64,000 nt of DNA from Halomonas sp. GD1P12 (GCF_025725645.1 NZ_CP107007.1:2728001-2792000), one strand, 5' to 3'; positions 1 through 9,318 are shown, numbered from the stretch's first letter. Program-made: numbers and translations. Notes: a model not told the origin generated them from the letters alone.

Positions 1-524
1 ACGTCGACCGCGCCGAAACCCGCGGCGTCGAGTTGATCTCGAGCTACCAGTTCGACCCGGCCTGGCGCGTGAGCGGTGGCTACACCTTCACCGATACCGA
101 AGTGACCTCCGGCGATAACGAAGGACAAAAGCTGACCAACGCGCCCAAACACAAGCTGACTGCGGACCTTTCCTGGGCGATCACCCCGCAGTGGAGCACG
201 ACTCTTGAGGGCGAGTACTACTCTTCCCGCGAGCGCTTCTCCGGCAACGTGTCGGGTAACTCCGCCGCGCTGGTCGAGCAGCTGGGCAACAAGCTCGACG
301 GCTACGAGCTTTTCAACCTGCGCTCGACCTACCGTTTCACCGATAGCCTGCGTCTGACCGGCACGGTGTATAACCTGTTCGACAAGGACTTCGCCGGCTA
401 CGACACCTACGACTTCGACGGCGAAACGTATATCGCCTACGACTATACCCAGACCGGTCGCGCCACCGACGGCGTGGCACTCGATGGTCGCAGCTACTGG
501 CTCTCCGCGACCTACGAGTTCTAG
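1..524 (+). CDS. TonB-dependent outer-membrane receptor, C-terminal part (5' end outside window)
   Basis: The open frame enters from the left edge (codons from base 3) and ends at a TAG. About 173 residues remain, rich in alternating aromatic/polar beta-strand patterns. The stretch around VDRAETRGVEL, a later segment containing YNLFDKDF and a C-terminal aromatic strand ending in YEF are typical of the last strands of a TonB-dependent receptor barrel; the final Phe is the usual BAM-complex signal. Its substrate cannot be told from this fragment. A strong intrinsic terminator follows. It converges on a second complete receptor, so this may be an iron or siderophore uptake locus; that is inference from the neighbour. 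Confidence 0.9.
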   Translation, partial: VDRAETRGVELISSYQFDPAWRVSGGYTFTDTEVTSGDNEGQKLTNAPKHKLTADLSWAITPQWSTTLEGEYYSSRERFSGNVSGNSAALVEQLGNKLDGYELFNLRSTYRFTDSLRLTGTVYNLFDKDFAGYDTYDFDGETYIAYDYTQTGRATDGVALDGRSYWLSATYEF

Positions 525-571
525 GCAGCGCTGCGCTCGCAAGCAGCTCGCTTGATCTCGCTTGTTGATTC

Positions 572-597
572 AGCCCCGGCCCTGGCCGGGGCTTTTT
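572..597 (+). terminator. Rho-independent terminator of the first receptor gene
   Basis: A perfect 10-bp stem (AGCCCCGGCC, 2-nt loop, GGCCGGGGCT) is followed by a T run. It lies 48 bases after the receptor stop codon. Confidence 0.9.
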
Positions 598-607
598 CGT
601 GCGCACG

Positions 608-636
608 AAAAAACGGCTACCCGAAGGTAGCCGTTT
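608..636 (-). terminator. Rho-independent terminator of the second receptor gene
   Basis: An 11-bp stem (AAACGGCTACC, loop CGAA, GGTAGCCGTTT) ends in a six-T run when read on the minus strand. It serves the leftward receptor gene that stops at 694. It sits back-to-back with the rightward terminator. Confidence 0.85.
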
Positions 637-693
637 GAGATGAAGCGCCAAGGATTTTAAAAGCAAGCTTTAAAAGAGCGCTTCGAAAGAGCC

Positions 694-2652
694 TTAAAAG
701 TCGACGTTCAGGCCCAGCCAGAAGCGGCGGCCGTCTTCGGCGTAGCTGTAGTCGTCGGGGCGGATCGTCTTGTCGAACAGGTTGTAGATACCGGCACTCA
801 CCGTGGTGGTGTCGTTCAAATCATAGCCAAAACCGGTATCGACGAGGGTATAGGACGGCGCGACCAGCGAGCCCGAGGAGCGACCGCCGGTGGGCTGGCT
901 CTCTTCGCCGCGGTAGGTGACCCGCGTCCAATGGCTCAGTTGGCTGTCGATCTGCCAGTCGAGCGAGGCGGCCACTTCGTGCTTGGGCAGCTGGGTCAGC
1001 GGGTTGCCCTCGAACTCGCCGCTTTTCTGCTCGGAGTCGGTGTAGGTGTAGCTGCCGCTGAGCGAGATCGCATCGGTGATCGGCGCGCCGAGGCTCGCCT
1101 CCACGCCCTGGGTGACGGCCTCATCGACGTTCACGCGGTAGGTCGGGTCGCTGCCGAAGTCGTTGGCGCCGTCCGGGCAGACCGCGATCGGGCAGCCGAT
1201 ACGGGTGATCTTGTCGTCGAAATCGTTGTGGAACAGCGTGAAGCTGCCGTTGAGGCCGGCTTCGTTGCCGTAGAGCAGCGCGATCTCCTTGTTGAGCGAG
1301 GTTTCGGGCTCGAGATCCGGATTGCCGTAGATATTACCGCCGCGGCTGACCTGCCCCCAGCCGGGGGTGATTTCACGCAGCGCCGGGGCGCGGAAACCGG
1401 TGGAAACGCCGCCTTTCAGCGTCCAGTCCGGCGTCATGTTCCAGACGCTGTAAAGCCTGGGGCTTAGGTGGCTGCCGAAGTTCTCGTCCTTGTCCAGACG
1501 CAGGCCACCGGTCAGCGCCCAGGTGGGCGCGAGCATCCACTCGTCCTCGGCGAACAGCGCCCAGCGGTACTGGTCGATCTGTTCGAGATCGGAAATCTGG
1601 TTGGTGGTGCCGTCGTCGAGCTCCTCTTCTTCGTAGCTCGCCCCGACGGTGACCATGTGCGCACCCAGCGGCAGTACCGCGGTGGATTTCGCCGTGGTGT
1701 TGGTGATCTCGATTTCGCGCGAATCGTTTTCGCTGCTTTCCCGCTGCAGGTAGGTTTCCGTGGTGCCCCAGCCGAAGCTGCCGCTGTGGGTCAGCGCAAC
1801 GTGCTCGTGGGTGTACTCGTTGAAGCTGTCGGTGCATGGCCCGCGGCAGCCCTCGGCGGGGGCCGATTTGCCGACCCGGGAGCGGCGGTCCTGTTCGGTC
1901 ACGCCCGCCTCGAGGCTGAAATCGTGATTGTCGCTGGCGTCCAGGCTCAGCTTGGCGGTCAGGCTCTGCAGGCTTCGCTCCTCGTAGCCGTCGACGATGT
2001 CGTCCTCGTCGCGCTCGGAGGCGCGGCCATACACCTCGAGCCCGAGAATATCCTGCACCAGCGGGCCGCCGGCGTAGAAGTTGGCCTGGCGGCTGTCGCC
2101 GGACTCGCTGTTCTCCTGAATGACGGTGTCGATCTGTACGTTGCCGTGCCAGCTGTCGGCCACGGTGCGGGTGATCACGTTGATGACCCCGCCGATGGCG
2201 TCGGAGCCGTACAGGGTCGACATCGGTCCGCGCACGACTTCGATACGCTCGATCGCCTGCAGCGGCGGCAGCCAATCCTGCTCGAAACCGCCGCTGCCGT
2301 TGGGTCGCGTCTCGCGGGTGTTTTGTGGCCGACCATCGACGAGAATCAGGGTATATTCAGAGGGCATGCCGCGAATCGAAATATCGTTACCGTTATCCCC
2401 GGCGCCCCCACCGGTCACGATGAGCCCGGGTACGTTACGCAGCGCGTCGGTGACATCCTGATAATGACCACGCTCGATATCCTCACGGCTGAGCACGCTG
2501 ATGGACGCCGGTGCATTGGTGATTTGTTGCTCGAAGCCGGCCGCCGTGACCACGACATTGTTCAACGAGGTGCTTTGCTGAGCCCAGGCCGGGACGGCGA
2601 CCAAAGAGGAGATCGCGCTCGCCAGCAGCGTTTTGCGCAAGGGGAGTGACAT
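694..2652 (-). CDS. TonB-dependent siderophore receptor, CirA/FepA-like
   Basis: Outer-membrane gated channel for ferric-siderophore-type ligands. From the ATG at 2652 it is 652 aa. An N-terminal signal peptide (MSLPLRKTLL...VPAWAQ) is followed by a TonB-box-like NNVVVTA, a plug domain with LILVDGRP and IERIEVVRGPMSTLYGSDA, then a long barrel ending in NVDF. I preferred 2652 over the longer in-frame start at 2721 because only it begins with the signal peptide; the extension would also run into the operator. The Fur-box-like palindrome upstream suggests iron repression. Ligand class (catecholate, as for CirA/FepA) is inferred from the plug motif only. Confidence 0.93.
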   Translation of the reverse strand: MSLPLRKTLLASAISSLVAVPAWAQQSTSLNNVVVTAAGFEQQITNAPASISVLSREDIERGHYQDVTDALRNVPGLIVTGGGAGDNGNDISIRGMPSEYTLILVDGRPQNTRETRPNGSGGFEQDWLPPLQAIERIEVVRGPMSTLYGSDAIGGVINVITRTVADSWHGNVQIDTVIQENSESGDSRQANFYAGGPLVQDILGLEVYGRASERDEDDIVDGYEERSLQSLTAKLSLDASDNHDFSLEAGVTEQDRRSRVGKSAPAEGCRGPCTDSFNEYTHEHVALTHSGSFGWGTTETYLQRESSENDSREIEITNTTAKSTAVLPLGAHMVTVGASYEEEELDDGTTNQISDLEQIDQYRWALFAEDEWMLAPTWALTGGLRLDKDENFGSHLSPRLYSVWNMTPDWTLKGGVSTGFRAPALREITPGWGQVSRGGNIYGNPDLEPETSLNKEIALLYGNEAGLNGSFTLFHNDFDDKITRIGCPIAVCPDGANDFGSDPTYRVNVDEAVTQGVEASLGAPITDAISLSGSYTYTDSEQKSGEFEGNPLTQLPKHEVAASLDWQIDSQLSHWTRVTYRGEESQPTGGRSSGSLVAPSYTLVDTGFGYDLNDTTTVSAGIYNLFDKTIRPDDYSYAEDGRRFWLGLNVDF

Positions 2653-2702
2653 GACGCAGTTCCTATGAAGATCCGGGTATCGTAATAGTGTTATCGTTCT
2701 CT

Positions 2703-2723
2703 GAATGCTAATAATTAGCATTC
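2703..2723. promoter_or_regulatory. Putative Fur box in the receptor/LysR divergent region
   Basis: This is a perfect 10-1-10 palindrome, GAATGCTAAT and its complement around a central A. Its core TGCTAAT-A-ATTAGCA differs from the 7-1-7 Fur consensus TGATAAT-N-ATTATCA by one base in each half. It lies about 50 bp upstream of the receptor start, where a repressor would cover the promoter. It fits iron-dependent control of the receptor. Confidence 0.75.
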
Positions 2724-2853
2724 ACATACTCTCACATCCATTCAGGCCCGTGGGGGAACGTGGAGTTGCCGGAACCGCAACACAAATCGCTCTTATTTTC
2801 ATTTGTGGCCATTGCTGGCACAATGAGCCTCTTTTGCTCGCGGGCCCGCTTTC

Positions 2854-3768
2854 ATGTACGACTTCGATGAACTCAACGCGTTTTCGGACGTCATGGCGAC
2901 CGGCAGCCTGACCCGCAGCGCCCAGCGCATGGGGGTGGCCAAATCGACGCTGAGTCGGCGCATCAGCCAGCTCGAGTCGCGCCTGAACCAGCCGCTTCTA
3001 CGCCGCCAGGCGAACCAGCTGACGCCTACCGAAGCCGGGCTTCTTTTTCATGGCTACTGCACGGAGCTTTTAACGCTGGCCAGGCAAAGCCAGGAGGCGC
3101 TGTCGGAGCTTCGTGAGGAGATCAGCGGCAAGATCACGCTGGAGGTTCACGGCGCGCTTGCCCGCAACTGGGTCGCCAAAGTCGTGGATATCTTTCTGGA
3201 CCGCCACCCGGGGATCGAGTTGACGCTTCAGAGCCGGGAAAGGCCGTCCACGACGCTTCAAACCAACAGCGTACATATCTGGCTTGGCGCGCTCGACGAA
3301 AGCGGGCTCAACCAGGAGCGCCTGGGTCAGCTCACCCGCGGGCTTTACGCAAGCCCGCGCTATCTGGCCCAGGCGCCCATGCTTGCTCACCCAAGTGATC
3401 TGGATCACCACGCCTGGATCGATCTGCTCGACACCGACACGACGCGCCTGCCGCTTTATCACGCCAGCGCCCCGGAGTACGTGTTTTCGCCGCCCCGCTC
3501 ACGGCTCAGGGTGGATCAGACGCTGATCCACGTGGACGCGATCGCCAGCGGCCAGGGTATCGGGCTTTTGCCGCACTGGATCGTCAATCAGCGCGAAATG
3601 CACCACCCCGGCGAGCTGGTACCGTGTTTGGCGGGCTGGGAGCCCCAGCCGCTGCCGGTGTCGATGCTCTACGCCTTTGGCCACCACTCGCGCCGGGTCA
3701 GCGCCCTGTTGAGCTGCCTGCGCGAGCACGTGCCGCACCAGTGGCAGGCGCCGCCGCTGTTCGCCTAG
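2854..3768 (+). CDS. LysR-family transcriptional regulator
   Basis: 304 aa. Residues about 5-60 form the winged helix-turn-helix (FSDVMATGSLTRSAQRMGVA, then STLSRRISQLE), typical of LysR regulators. The remaining 240 residues are the LysR substrate-binding domain that senses a small-molecule effector. It is transcribed away from the TonB receptor and toward the AEC carrier, so either could be its target. No Shine-Dalgarno sequence is obvious before the ATG, but the HTH begins at the expected distance from it. The effector is not predictable from sequence. Confidence 0.93.
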   Translation: MYDFDELNAFSDVMATGSLTRSAQRMGVAKSTLSRRISQLESRLNQPLLRRQANQLTPTEAGLLFHGYCTELLTLARQSQEALSELREEISGKITLEVHGALARNWVAKVVDIFLDRHPGIELTLQSRERPSTTLQTNSVHIWLGALDESGLNQERLGQLTRGLYASPRYLAQAPMLAHPSDLDHHAWIDLLDTDTTRLPLYHASAPEYVFSPPRSRLRVDQTLIHVDAIASGQGIGLLPHWIVNQREMHHPGELVPCLAGWEPQPLPVSMLYAFGHHSRRVSALLSCLREHVPHQWQAPPLFA

Positions 3769-3876
3769 CGTTTTCGCCCGGTGTTAGCGTTTGGCGGCAG
3801 TGCGATCACCGGGAAACCTTGCCAGCTAACGACCCGATTGATGACAATAGGCGTTTACGCTTGCCAGGAACGCTCC

Positions 3877-4752
3877 ATGCTCGTTGAACTGTTCGCCGTG
3901 ATGGCTCCGGTGCTGGCCGGTGCCGGCCTTGGTTTTTTCTGGGTGCGCCTGGGCTACCCCTACCCGATCGAATTCGTCACCCGGCTGGTATTCAACGTTG
4001 GAACGCCGGCGTTGGTGCTGGCTTCGCTTGCCGGCGCCTCGATCGATGCCCACACCTTCGGCAAGACCATGCTGGCCGCCGCGCTGGTCATCAGCCTGAT
4101 GGGCGTGGCGTCCTTTGGCGTGGCCAGGCTTTTGCGCCGCGACTGGAAAGTGCTCATCGCGCCCATGATGTACCCCAACACCGGCAACATGGGCCTGCCG
4201 GTGGTGCTCTACGCGTTTGGCAGCGCCGGCTTCGTCTATGGCATCACCGTCATGGTGACCGTCTCGCTTTTTCAGTTCACGATAGGCGCCATGCTCTCGA
4301 GCCGGGGTAATCCGCTCAAGACGCTGGTCAAAACGCCGACGGTCTACGCCATTTTGATCAGCATGGCGCTGATGCTCACCGACACGGCGCTGCCTGGCTG
4401 GATCGCCAACACCGTCGATCTGATGTCCGGCTTTACCGTACCGCTAATGCTGATCACACTCGGCGTGTCGCTGGCGAGCATCCGGGTCGACAACCTGCGC
4501 TCGGGGCTAGGCTTTAGCCTGGTGCGCATTCCGCTGGCCGCCGTCACGGCCTGGCTGGTAGCCGAGCTTTTAAATCTGCCGGCGCTGGCGCAGATGATTC
4601 TGGTGCTGCAAATGTGCATGCCGGTGGCGGTGTTCAATTACCTGTTCGCTCAACGTGCCCAGCGCGAACCGGTCTACGTGGCAAGCCTGGTGTTCTGCTC
4701 GACGCTTTTGGCGCTTTTCAATCTGCCTGCACTGCTGGCGTTTATGATGTAG
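3877..4752 (+). CDS. AEC-family (auxin efflux carrier) inner-membrane transporter
   Basis: 291 aa, almost entirely hydrophobic with about ten membrane segments. The YPNTGNMGLPVVLYAF motif is the hallmark of AEC carriers, where a polar kink sits in a mid-protein helix; the C-terminal half has an FNYLFAQ motif. Family members export or exchange organic acids such as malate or malonate; the substrate here is unknown. The ATG at 3877 was chosen because AGGAA precedes it and it starts directly with the first helix; a GTG at 3781 would add a non-membrane tail. It lies 108 bp downstream of the LysR gene and may be controlled by it. Confidence 0.9.
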   Translation: MLVELFAVMAPVLAGAGLGFFWVRLGYPYPIEFVTRLVFNVGTPALVLASLAGASIDAHTFGKTMLAAALVISLMGVASFGVARLLRRDWKVLIAPMMYPNTGNMGLPVVLYAFGSAGFVYGITVMVTVSLFQFTIGAMLSSRGNPLKTLVKTPTVYAILISMALMLTDTALPGWIANTVDLMSGFTVPLMLITLGVSLASIRVDNLRSGLGFSLVRIPLAAVTAWLVAELLNLPALAQMILVLQMCMPVAVFNYLFAQRAQREPVYVASLVFCSTLLALFNLPALLAFMM

Positions 4753-4823
4753 CGTGTAGGGAACCTGCTCGCACACGCGCAGTCACTGCTGGATCGACGT
4801 CAAACCCTGGTCGGAGAGCTCTC

Positions 4824-5990
4824 ATGTTCTACCCCGCTGCCCCGTTGTCCTCGCCCCTTCGCCGCGCCTTTGGCGTTCTGGGTGGGCTTGTGCTTTTAAC
4901 CGGCGCCGGTAGCGCCCAAGCCGAAATGACCCATGAAGCCGTTGCAACCGACGCCGTCACGTTCTCGATCGAGCGCGTAGCCGATGGCCTGACTCGCCCC
5001 TGGGCGGTCGCGTTTCTACCCGACGGGCGGTATCTGGTGAGCGAACGAAGCGGCGCGCTCAATCTGGTGGATGATCAGGGTCATATCGAGGCGCTCGAGG
5101 GCATGCCCGAGGTCAGCACCCAGGGCCAGGGCGGGCTTCTGGATGTAGTGCTCCATCCGGCGTTTGGTGACGGCGAGCACGACTGGATCTACTTCACCTG
5201 GAGTAAACCGGATCAAAACGGCACGCGCACGGCGCTTTCGCGGGTGCGCTGGGAAGGCGACGGTCTGGGCGAGCTCGAGCACCTGTTCGAGCAGGACCGG
5301 GCCTCGGGCCCCGGGCGTCACTACGGCTCGCGGCTGGCGTTTTTGGACGACGGCACGCTGGTCATGAGCGTCGGCGATCGCGGCTCCGACCCAACCCGTG
5401 CCCAGGCCCGCGACGACCACGCCGGCTCTACCCTGCGCCTGACCGAGACCGGCGGCGTACCGGCAGACAACCCGTTCGTCGATGACGGCGCCACGCTCGA
5501 TGAAATCTATACGCTGGGCAATCGCAACATCCAGGGCATGACCGTTCGCGACAACGGCGAGCTTTGGGTATCCGAGCACGGCCCGCGCACCGGCGACGAG
5601 CTGAACTTGATCCAGCCCGGCGAAAACTATGGCTGGCCGGAGGTCACGCTGGGCAACGATTACGCCACCAACGAGCCGCTGGGCGTCGACTCAAAACCGG
5701 GCATGACCGGCCCGGCCGTCGCCCTCGAGGGCCGCTTTGCGCCGTCCGGGCTTGCCGAGGTGAACAGCGAGCGCTTTACCGCCTGGCAGGGCAATCTGCT
5801 GGCCGGCGGCCTTTCCAGCGAAAAGCTCGAGCGCTTCGTGATCGAAAGCGGCCGCGCCGTTGAGAGCGAAGTGGTGCTCGAAGGTGAAGTCGGGCGCATT
5901 CGCGACGTACGCCAGGGCCCGGACGGCGGCATTTACCTTTTGACCGACAGCGACCAGGGCGGGCTTTATCGCTTGCTGCCGACCGACTGA
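4824..5990 (+). CDS. Secreted PQQ-dependent sugar (aldose) dehydrogenase, soluble-GDH/YliI type
   Basis: 388 aa beta-propeller enzyme. A signal peptide ends near GSAQAE. The family blocks follow in order: LTRPWAVAFLPDGRYLVSER, HYGSRLAFLDDGTLVMSVGDRG (its His corresponds to the catalytic His of soluble glucose dehydrogenase), LGNRNIQGMTV and VSEHGPRTGDELNLIQPG. Such proteins oxidise aldose sugars in the periplasm with PQQ as cofactor. The start was placed at the ATG at 4824 (GGAGAG just upstream) because only it leads into the signal peptide. No PQQ biosynthesis genes are in the window, so whether the cell makes the cofactor is unknown. Confidence 0.9.
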   Translation: MFYPAAPLSSPLRRAFGVLGGLVLLTGAGSAQAEMTHEAVATDAVTFSIERVADGLTRPWAVAFLPDGRYLVSERSGALNLVDDQGHIEALEGMPEVSTQGQGGLLDVVLHPAFGDGEHDWIYFTWSKPDQNGTRTALSRVRWEGDGLGELEHLFEQDRASGPGRHYGSRLAFLDDGTLVMSVGDRGSDPTRAQARDDHAGSTLRLTETGGVPADNPFVDDGATLDEIYTLGNRNIQGMTVRDNGELWVSEHGPRTGDELNLIQPGENYGWPEVTLGNDYATNEPLGVDSKPGMTGPAVALEGRFAPSGLAEVNSERFTAWQGNLLAGGLSSEKLERFVIESGRAVESEVVLEGEVGRIRDVRQGPDGGIYLLTDSDQGGLYRLLPTD

Positions 5991-6050
5991 CTGACGCTTG
6001 AATGACTTTTTAACGGCTTTTTATAACCCCCTGGCGGCGACGGACACGCG

Positions 6051-7499
6051 ATGCGCTTACGCAATTTAATGATTCTGACGGTCATCGTGCCGCTGTTCGT
6101 GGCGCTGGTGGTGTTCAGCTTCGTGGCGATCAAGGCGCTCGAGGACAACGTGCGCTCGAAGCTTCAAACCGAGGTCGAAATCATTACCCGGGCGCTGAGC
6201 ACCTCGCTGAGCTACGCCGTCGCCCGCGAAAGCGCCGCGCCGCTGGAAGAGGCGCTGCAGTCGGCGTTCTCGTTTCACCGGATCTACGGCGCCTACGTGT
6301 TCGATGTGCAGGGCCGGGAGATCTACGGGCTGGGCCTTGGCAAGAATCTTTTCACCCCGGACGAGATTCAAAGCGTGATCTCGCGGGACGATCTTTACAG
6401 CAACTACCGCCAGCACGACGGCTGGACCTACTACTCGGCGCTGATTCCACTGCGCACCCAGGACGGCACCGTCTACGGCGTGCTGCAGGTCAACCGACTC
6501 AACACCGGCATCGAGAACTACACGGGGTTTATCAGTATCGTGGCGGTGCTGGTATTCATCATCGGCGCCGGCGGTATCGTACTCAGTATCTGGTGGGGGT
6601 TTCGTCGCTACATCGAGCGGCCATTGAACCAGCTTCTGCGCGTCATGCTGCTGGTCGAGGATGGCGACCGGCGTCAGCGCGCAAGCGTCGAAGGGCCAGC
6701 AGAGTATCGCCGGCTGGCCTCCGGGCTCAACGGCATGCTCGACGCCATGGCCGAGAAGGACCGCGACATCGATGCCCGCCGGGAGCGCGAAATCGAACTC
6801 GAAAAGCGCCTGCGTAAATCCAAAAAACTCGCCGAGCTTGGCGTGCTGGCCGCCGGGGTCGCCCATGAGATCGGCGCGCCGCTGACCGTCATCAACGGCC
6901 AGGCCCAGCGCCTGGCGCGGCGCGACGTCATCGGCGACGACGAGCGCGCCCGGCTCGGGCGTATTCGCGGCGAGGTCGAGCGCATCGTCGAGATCGTGCG
7001 CCAGCTCATGGAGCTTGGCCGACAACACAACGTGGAGAAAGAGAAGCAGTCGCTCGATCACCTTATCACCAGCGCAAGCCAGCTGGTGGAAGAGGAGTTG
7101 GAGCCCCGCGGCATCCGGCTGGACGTCAAACTTCCTACTCCACCGCTTTGGGTCATGGTCGACGGCCAGCAGGTCGTGCAGGTGCTGACCAATCTGCTGC
7201 GTAACGCCGCCCAGGCGCCGGAGGTTAGCCTTATCCGGGTTCGCGCGCAGGAGAACAGCCGTGAAATGACGCTTTGGGTCGAGGACGACGGCCCGGGCAT
7301 TCCGGTATCGCACCATCAGCAGGTGTTCGATCCGTTTTTTACCACCAAGCCCGTGGGCCAGGGTAGCGGGCTGGGGCTTTCGATGGTACACCGCATTATC
7401 AATGATCACGGCGGGACGATTGGCGTGTTCGACAGCGCCCTCGGGGGAGCAGGATTTGAAATCACCCTCCCCTTGAGTGAAGACACCGCATCCGCTTGA
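6051..7499 (+). CDS. Membrane sensor histidine kinase (NtrB/AtoS-like)
   Basis: 482 aa. A first membrane helix spans about residues 5-27, followed by a periplasmic sensor domain of about 130 residues, a second helix around 163-187, a HAMP-like linker and coiled coil, then the dimerisation/phosphoacceptor block with AAGVAHEIGAPL (phosphorylated His). The C-terminal ATPase domain has NLLRNAAQA (N box), DDGPGIP (G1) and GSGLGLSMV (G2). It would phosphorylate the NtrC-type regulator encoded 11 bases downstream. HEIGAPL rather than the commoner HEIRNPL is a variant H-box. The stimulus is not evident. Confidence 0.93.
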   Translation: MRLRNLMILTVIVPLFVALVVFSFVAIKALEDNVRSKLQTEVEIITRALSTSLSYAVARESAAPLEEALQSAFSFHRIYGAYVFDVQGREIYGLGLGKNLFTPDEIQSVISRDDLYSNYRQHDGWTYYSALIPLRTQDGTVYGVLQVNRLNTGIENYTGFISIVAVLVFIIGAGGIVLSIWWGFRRYIERPLNQLLRVMLLVEDGDRRQRASVEGPAEYRRLASGLNGMLDAMAEKDRDIDARREREIELEKRLRKSKKLAELGVLAAGVAHEIGAPLTVINGQAQRLARRDVIGDDERARLGRIRGEVERIVEIVRQLMELGRQHNVEKEKQSLDHLITSASQLVEEELEPRGIRLDVKLPTPPLWVMVDGQQVVQVLTNLLRNAAQAPEVSLIRVRAQENSREMTLWVEDDGPGIPVSHHQQVFDPFFTTKPVGQGSGLGLSMVHRIINDHGGTIGVFDSALGGAGFEITLPLSEDTASA

Positions 7500-7510
7500 G
7501 GAAAACGTTT

Positions 7511-8908
7511 GTGACCGAACAGGAACACGCTTTACCGCTTCTGGTCGTCGAGGACGACCCCGCCATTCGCGAACTGCTCGAAGAGGAGCTCAATGACGCC
7601 GGCTACACCACGCTTGGCGTACCGAGCGCCGAAGAGGCCGTGGCGCTTTTGAGCCACACGCCGGTGGCGATGATGATCACCGACGTGCGCTTGCCGGGCA
7701 TGTCCGGTATTGAGCTATTGCAACAACTTCGCCAAAGCGGCTCGGAGCTTGGCATCATCGTGATTACCGCCTTTGGCACCATCGACCAGGCGGTCGAGGC
7801 GCTCAAGCTCGGCGCCAATGACTTTCTCACCAAGCCGCTGGATCTGGACGCCATTCGCGAGGCGGTCTTTCGCGTGCTGGAGCGCCAACGCCTGGCGCTT
7901 TCTCACGATGCCGAGCTTACCCACTTTCACGGCATCGTGGGCAAAAGCCCGACCATGCAGGGGCTTTTCCACGACGCCTCCAGGCTTGCCAAAAGCAGCG
8001 CGCCGATCCTCATTCTGGGCGAAAGCGGCACCGGCAAGGAGCTTTTGGCCCGCGCCATTCACCAGGAAAGCCCGCGCCATGATGCGCCCTTCGTGCCGGT
8101 CAACTGCGCCAGCATTCCCGCCGACCTGATGGAGAGCGAATTCTTTGGCCACATAAAGGGCGCCTTCACCGGTGCCAACGAAGCGCGTAAGGGGCTTTTT
8201 CAAAGCGCCCAGGGCGGCAGTCTGTTTCTCGACGAAATCGGCGAAATGCCGATCAACCTGCAGGCCAAGCTTTTGCGCGCGCTGCAGGAGAAAACGATTC
8301 GCCCGGTAGGCGGCGAGCGCGAAGAGCCGGTGGATGTGCGCATCATCGCCGCGACCCACCGCGATCTGGACAAGGAGATTGAGGCGCAGAATTTCAGAAG
8401 CGACCTGTTCTATCGTCTGGAGACCTTTTCACTGCGCATTCCGCCGCTTCGCGAGCGCGGCAGCGACATCGAGCATCTGGTATTTGCGCTGATCGACAAG
8501 CACGCCGACGCTCAGGGCAAGCAGATCGAACAGATCGAGCCCGAGGCGCTCAATACGCTGTTGAGCTACTCCTACCCGGGCAACGTACGTGAACTCGAAA
8601 ACGCGATCATGCGCGCCGTCACCCTCAGTGAAGAGGGCGTGTTACAGCATGGCGATCTGCCGGAGCGGCTTCGCGATCACGTCAGTGCTCAGTCGGACGC
8701 CGAGTTTACCCCAACGCTCAGGGGTGAAGTGCTGTCGGGCACCCAGACACCCGCCCCGGCGCCCGCCCGCTGGCCAAGCCTTGAGGAGGTCGAAAAGCGC
8801 TATATCCGCAAGGTGCTCGAGGCGACCGGCGGCAACAAGCGGCGCACTGCCGAAGTGCTGGGTATCGCCCGCCGCACGCTCTACCGCCGTCTCGAGGATG
8901 ACAGCTAG
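7511..8908 (+). CDS. Sigma-54-dependent response regulator (NtrC family)
   Basis: 465 aa with three domains: a receiver (acidic pocket VVEDD, phospho-Asp in MMITDVRLPGMSG, Lys in FLTKPLD), a central AAA+ sigma-54 activator (GESGTGKE Walker A, GAFTGA loop that contacts sigma-54, FLDEIGE Walker B), and a C-terminal Fis-type HTH (GGNKRRTAEVLGIARRTLYRRL). It activates sigma-54 promoters after phosphorylation by the upstream kinase. I chose GTG 7511, preceded by GAGG at good spacing; TTG 7496 overlapping the kinase stop is the alternative. The target promoters are not visible in the window. Confidence 0.93.
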   Translation: MTEQEHALPLLVVEDDPAIRELLEEELNDAGYTTLGVPSAEEAVALLSHTPVAMMITDVRLPGMSGIELLQQLRQSGSELGIIVITAFGTIDQAVEALKLGANDFLTKPLDLDAIREAVFRVLERQRLALSHDAELTHFHGIVGKSPTMQGLFHDASRLAKSSAPILILGESGTGKELLARAIHQESPRHDAPFVPVNCASIPADLMESEFFGHIKGAFTGANEARKGLFQSAQGGSLFLDEIGEMPINLQAKLLRALQEKTIRPVGGEREEPVDVRIIAATHRDLDKEIEAQNFRSDLFYRLETFSLRIPPLRERGSDIEHLVFALIDKHADAQGKQIEQIEPEALNTLLSYSYPGNVRELENAIMRAVTLSEEGVLQHGDLPERLRDHVSAQSDAEFTPTLRGEVLSGTQTPAPAPARWPSLEEVEKRYIRKVLEATGGNKRRTAEVLGIARRTLYRRLEDDS

Positions 8909-8924
8909 TCATGCGTTGATGGCC

Positions 8925-8960
8925 AAAAAATGGCCAGACAGTCGCGGCTGTCTGGCCATT
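8925..8960 (-). terminator. Rho-independent terminator of the small lipoprotein gene
   Basis: A 13-bp stem (AATGGCCAGACAG, 6-nt loop, CTGTCTGGCCATT) ends in a T6 run on the minus strand. No T run follows on the plus strand, so it mainly serves the leftward gene at 8987-9181. Confidence 0.85.
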
Positions 8961-8986
8961 GGGAGATCAAAACCGCCCGTGTTCGA

Positions 8987-9181
8987 TTAGACGCCGTCAC
9001 TCGGCGTTTCGCCGGCATCGTCGTTGGACATCGGGCCCGTGCCCATGGGCTGCTGCTCCTCGGGCTCGGCGTCCGGGTTGGGCGCGTCGGGTTCGCCACA
9101 GCCGGTAAGGCCGAGCGCACCAAAGGCCAGCAGAGCGCTTAACAGCAGCGCTTTAAAACGGTCGCCACGTTGTTGTGCCAT
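8987..9181 (-). CDS. Small acidic lipoprotein, unknown function
   Basis: 64 aa. Signal peptide MAQQRGDRFKALLLSALLAF leads to the lipobox LTGC, so the mature protein is a lipid-anchored peptide of about 38 residues rich in Asp, Glu, Pro and Gly (GEPDAPNPDAEPEEQQ). It has no recognisable domain. The start has AAGGAG-type sequence upstream and a terminator follows. It resembles the longer acidic lipoprotein just upstream in general composition, and both are transcribed leftward as separate units. High acidity fits a protein exposed to salt, but no function can be assigned. Confidence 0.7.
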   Translation of the reverse strand: MAQQRGDRFKALLLSALLAFGALGLTGCGEPDAPNPDAEPEEQQPMGTGPMSNDDAGETPSDGV

Positions 9182-9318
9182 GTGTCTTTCTCCTTGACCT
9201 TGTGAAGTCGCGTTCCTTGAAGCGATCTGCCCGTACAGAGCCTCTTAAACCTAGCGCTGACGTCTGGTTTTTGCCAGTGCCGCAAACGTTTCAAACCCCT
9301 TTCTCCTCCCATGAGTAC

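Noticed and set aside
6066..7409. A 447-codon open frame opposite the histidine kinase gene
   Set aside because: The kinase H, N and G boxes on the plus strand show which frame is real.
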